Shown here in pieces: positions 6,185-7,631 of a stretch of DNA of 7,631 nt. The DNA is taken from NCBI GenBank assembly GCA_023250775.1, contig JAHFAA010000170.1, forward strand, positions 1-7,631. The letters run 5' to 3'. Under the pieces are notes generated by a model. That model searched no databases and was not told where the DNA came from. It saw nothing but the letters and a program-made list of their open reading frames with translations. The translations under genes were made by a program, and so were the position numbers. The DNA is from Bdellovibrionales bacterium (GTDB lineage: Bacteria > Bdellovibrionota > Bacteriovoracia > Bacteriovoracales > Bacteriovoracaceae). The number at the start of each line of letters is the position of its first letter. Position 1 is the first letter of the stretch.

Positions 6185-7631
6185 TGATTACCTCAAACTT
6201 ACATTCTTGAAGATATTCGTTATTAATCGCGACAGGTATTTCAGTGTTTGTTATGGATTGTCCTGCACTGAAAAGTTTAGAATAAGCATTTAAGCGCTCA
6301 TAAGTGTTAAAAACCTGTAAATTAAAATTATCAGTGGCCTGGACAAAGTCTTCGGTCTGTTGTAATCCCAAATTAAAAATGGCATTTATGCAACGATGAT
6401 CCAGAATTTCTTGAATGATAAACTGTTTTGCTTCATCGGGATTCTGGGCGACAGCCATGCTACTTTGAATTGTACTGGCCAGTTGTCTAAAGGCATTTCG
6501 CTTATTCTGACTTTCCCCATAATATTCATCAATCCATACCTGTAAATCGTCGCGAATCCCATCTGCGTCCGAATCGACTCCGGCAAGCATTTGTTCACCA
6601 CTCACTCCAGGGTGATCTACGGTTGGTGCAAAGACTCTAATTTTTTGTAGGGCGGTTTCAGATTCCTGGCCATGTTGGTTCACCGTCACGAGTGATACAC
6701 TATACCAGTTATTGCCAGGATAAATATGATCGACTTGCGCAGTAGTAGTTTCCAGTACCGTGCCATCACCAAAGCTCCAGACAAACTTTGAGACGATTCT
6801 TCCATTAAATAAACTTTCGCTAGCATTAAAACTGACAACATTATTTTGTTTAACTGCGTGCTCAAAGCTGGCAAAGGGAAGCTTAATATCCGGATCAAGC
6901 AAAACATGAAACCACTGATCTTGTGAGTTGGAAAGCCCTTTGTCGTCAGTGACGGTAAGTGAGATGATAATGTTTTCTTCTTGCAAAAACTGTTGAGTGA
7001 AAGAAATTCCACTTTTTAAAATTCCTCCGACATTCCAAACATAAGAGGTGATGCTACCATCATCGGTAGATGCCGAAGCGTCGCATTTGATGGTCAGTGA
7101 GTTGATGTGAAAACAATTAAACGCTGCCACAGGAGAGGCGTTTAATATTAATGTAAAAGTTTGTGAAGCGGTCGAGGTCGCGCCCAGATCATCCTGTGCT
7201 GTCAACTGCACCACTTTTTCACCACTGCTCATGTAATAATGCTCAGTATTCGTAGGGCTTGCGTATAACCAGTCCCGCGAACCATCACCCCAATCAATTG
7301 ATACCGAAATTATTGTACCATCGCTATCCATAGCTGTTGATTGGCACATCACATAAAGCGGCAAAGAATTTTCGTCGGGTACTGAACAAGTAAGAGCAAC
7401 GGTCGGCGGTAAATTTTCCGGAGGCGGATTTTCCACATGTACCATGATTGGCGCTGACTCACTTTGTGCCCCCAAATTATCCGTGATCCTTAAAGTTAAC
7501 TCATAATCGCCGGTGCTTGGAACAAAAATATTCTCAAACATCGCCACATTTTCAAACGTTCCATTGCTGCCAATCCGAAGCTCATAGCTCACGATATAAC
7601 CATCTGGATCATAACTCATCGATGGATCGCA
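6174..7631 (-). CDS. PKD-repeat exported protein with C-terminal DxDxDG domain, 5'-truncated
   Basis: The reading frame is open to the window edge: four more codons (Cys-Asp-Pro-Ser) precede the first in-window Met, and the text CDPSMSYDPDG is the middle of a PKD domain, so the true start and any signal peptide lie outside. Counting from that Met (481 residues), four PKD-type beta-sandwich domains are visible: the end of one to about 63, then about 70-159, 160-241 and 243-331. DWGDGS (109-114) and WSFGDGT (281-287) keep the typical WxxGDG motif; the third domain has WNVGG instead. A Cys sits at the same place in three domains (the edge Cys, C92, C179), with partners C78 and C169, suggesting intradomain disulfides. 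From about 341 comes a different domain: GVDSDADGIRDDLQVWI (347-363), a calcium-loop motif, then a helical region with C410 and C473. PKD domains usually serve as extracellular spacers or binding modules in adhesins and secreted enzymes. No catalytic domain is visible here; it could be upstream. This is the first visible gene of the minus-strand operon. Confidence 0.88.
   Translation of the reverse strand, partial: CDPSMSYDPDGYIVSYELRIGSNGTFENVAMFENIFVPSTGDYELTLRITDNLGAQSESAPIMVHVENPPPENLPPTVALTCSVPDENSLPLYVMCQSTAMDSDGTIISVSIDWGDGSRDWLYASPTNTEHYYMSSGEKVVQLTAQDDLGATSTASQTFTLILNASPVAAFNCFHINSLTIKCDASASTDDGSITSYVWNVGGILKSGISFTQQFLQEENIIISLTVTDDKGLSNSQDQWFHVLLDPDIKLPFASFEHAVKQNNVVSFNASESLFNGRIVSKFVWSFGDGTVLETTTAQVDHIYPGNNWYSVSLVTVNQHGQESETALQKIRVFAPTVDHPGVSGEQMLAGVDSDADGIRDDLQVWIDEYYGESQNKRNAFRQLASTIQSSMAVAQNPDEAKQFIIQEILDHRCINAIFNLGLQQTEDFVQATDNFNLQVFNTYERLNAYSKLFSAGQSITNTEIPVAINNEYLQECKFEVINEN
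6177..6599 (-). other. C-terminal DxDxDG domain of the PKD protein
   Basis: This is a sub-feature of the PKD gene, residues about 341-481. It starts with the calcium-type loop D349, D351, D353, G354, D357, D358, followed by VWI, then helices with C410 and C473 and the terminal CKFEVIN. The same architecture makes up nearly all of the lipoprotein encoded next (5567-6013 there). I cannot name a family for it. Confidence 0.8.
6191..6194 (-). promoter_or_regulatory. Ribosome binding site of the lipoprotein, inside the PKD gene
   Basis: GAGG on the minus strand lies 6 bases before the ATG at 6184. It falls within the last codons of the preceding PKD gene, consistent with reinitiation or coupling at the 11-base overlap (6174-6184). 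Confidence 0.75.

Noticed and set aside
6386..7012. Minus-strand frames of 71 and 108 aa inside the PKD gene
   Set aside because: They overlap well-supported PKD and DxDxDG coding sequence in another frame and show no motif of their own.
1..7631. CRISPR arrays, insertion sequences, integrase or transposase genes
   Set aside because: No regularly spaced repeats, no terminal inverted repeats and no recombinase motifs were seen on either strand.

Overview
The window most resembles the chromosome of a Gram-negative, Bdellovibrio-like or other delta-proteobacterium-like organism. This rests on a Lon protease of ordinary bacterial type, a lipoprotein with an outer-membrane-type +2 residue, PKD-repeat and Asp-rich calcium-loop secreted proteins, and many exported proteins of unknown function. 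The taxonomic guess is an inference and cannot be fixed from sequence alone.

Left part (1-2400), plus strand: a nearly complete lon gene whose first roughly 25 codons lie outside the window, closed by a strong intrinsic terminator. Then comes an isolated valine tRNA gene (2458-2533, anticodon TAC, CCA encoded). It has its own sigma70-type promoter with a GC-rich discriminator and its own terminator, whose hairpin is a near copy of the one after lon.

Right part (2688-7631), minus strand: four genes, all read toward the tRNA and apparently all for exported proteins. In order of transcription they are: (1) a PKD-repeat protein, cut by the right edge, ending in a domain with a DxDxDG calcium-type loop; (2) a small lipoprotein that overlaps it by 11 bases and consists largely of a second copy of that same C-terminal domain; (3) a secreted alpha/beta-hydrolase-like protein with a Ser-Asp-His triad candidate and a cysteine-rich tail, 18 bases further on; (4) after a 137-base gap, a secreted protein of unknown function. 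Genes 1-3 look like one translationally coupled operon; gene 4 may belong to it or stand alone.

Base composition changes sharply at the tRNA: lon is GC-rich where sampled, while the minus-strand genes are AT-rich. The right part is therefore probably accessory DNA next to a tRNA gene. The most interesting point is the operon of a PKD protein, a lipoprotein paralogous to its C-terminal domain, and a secreted hydrolase. It may form a surface-attached module, but that function is inference.
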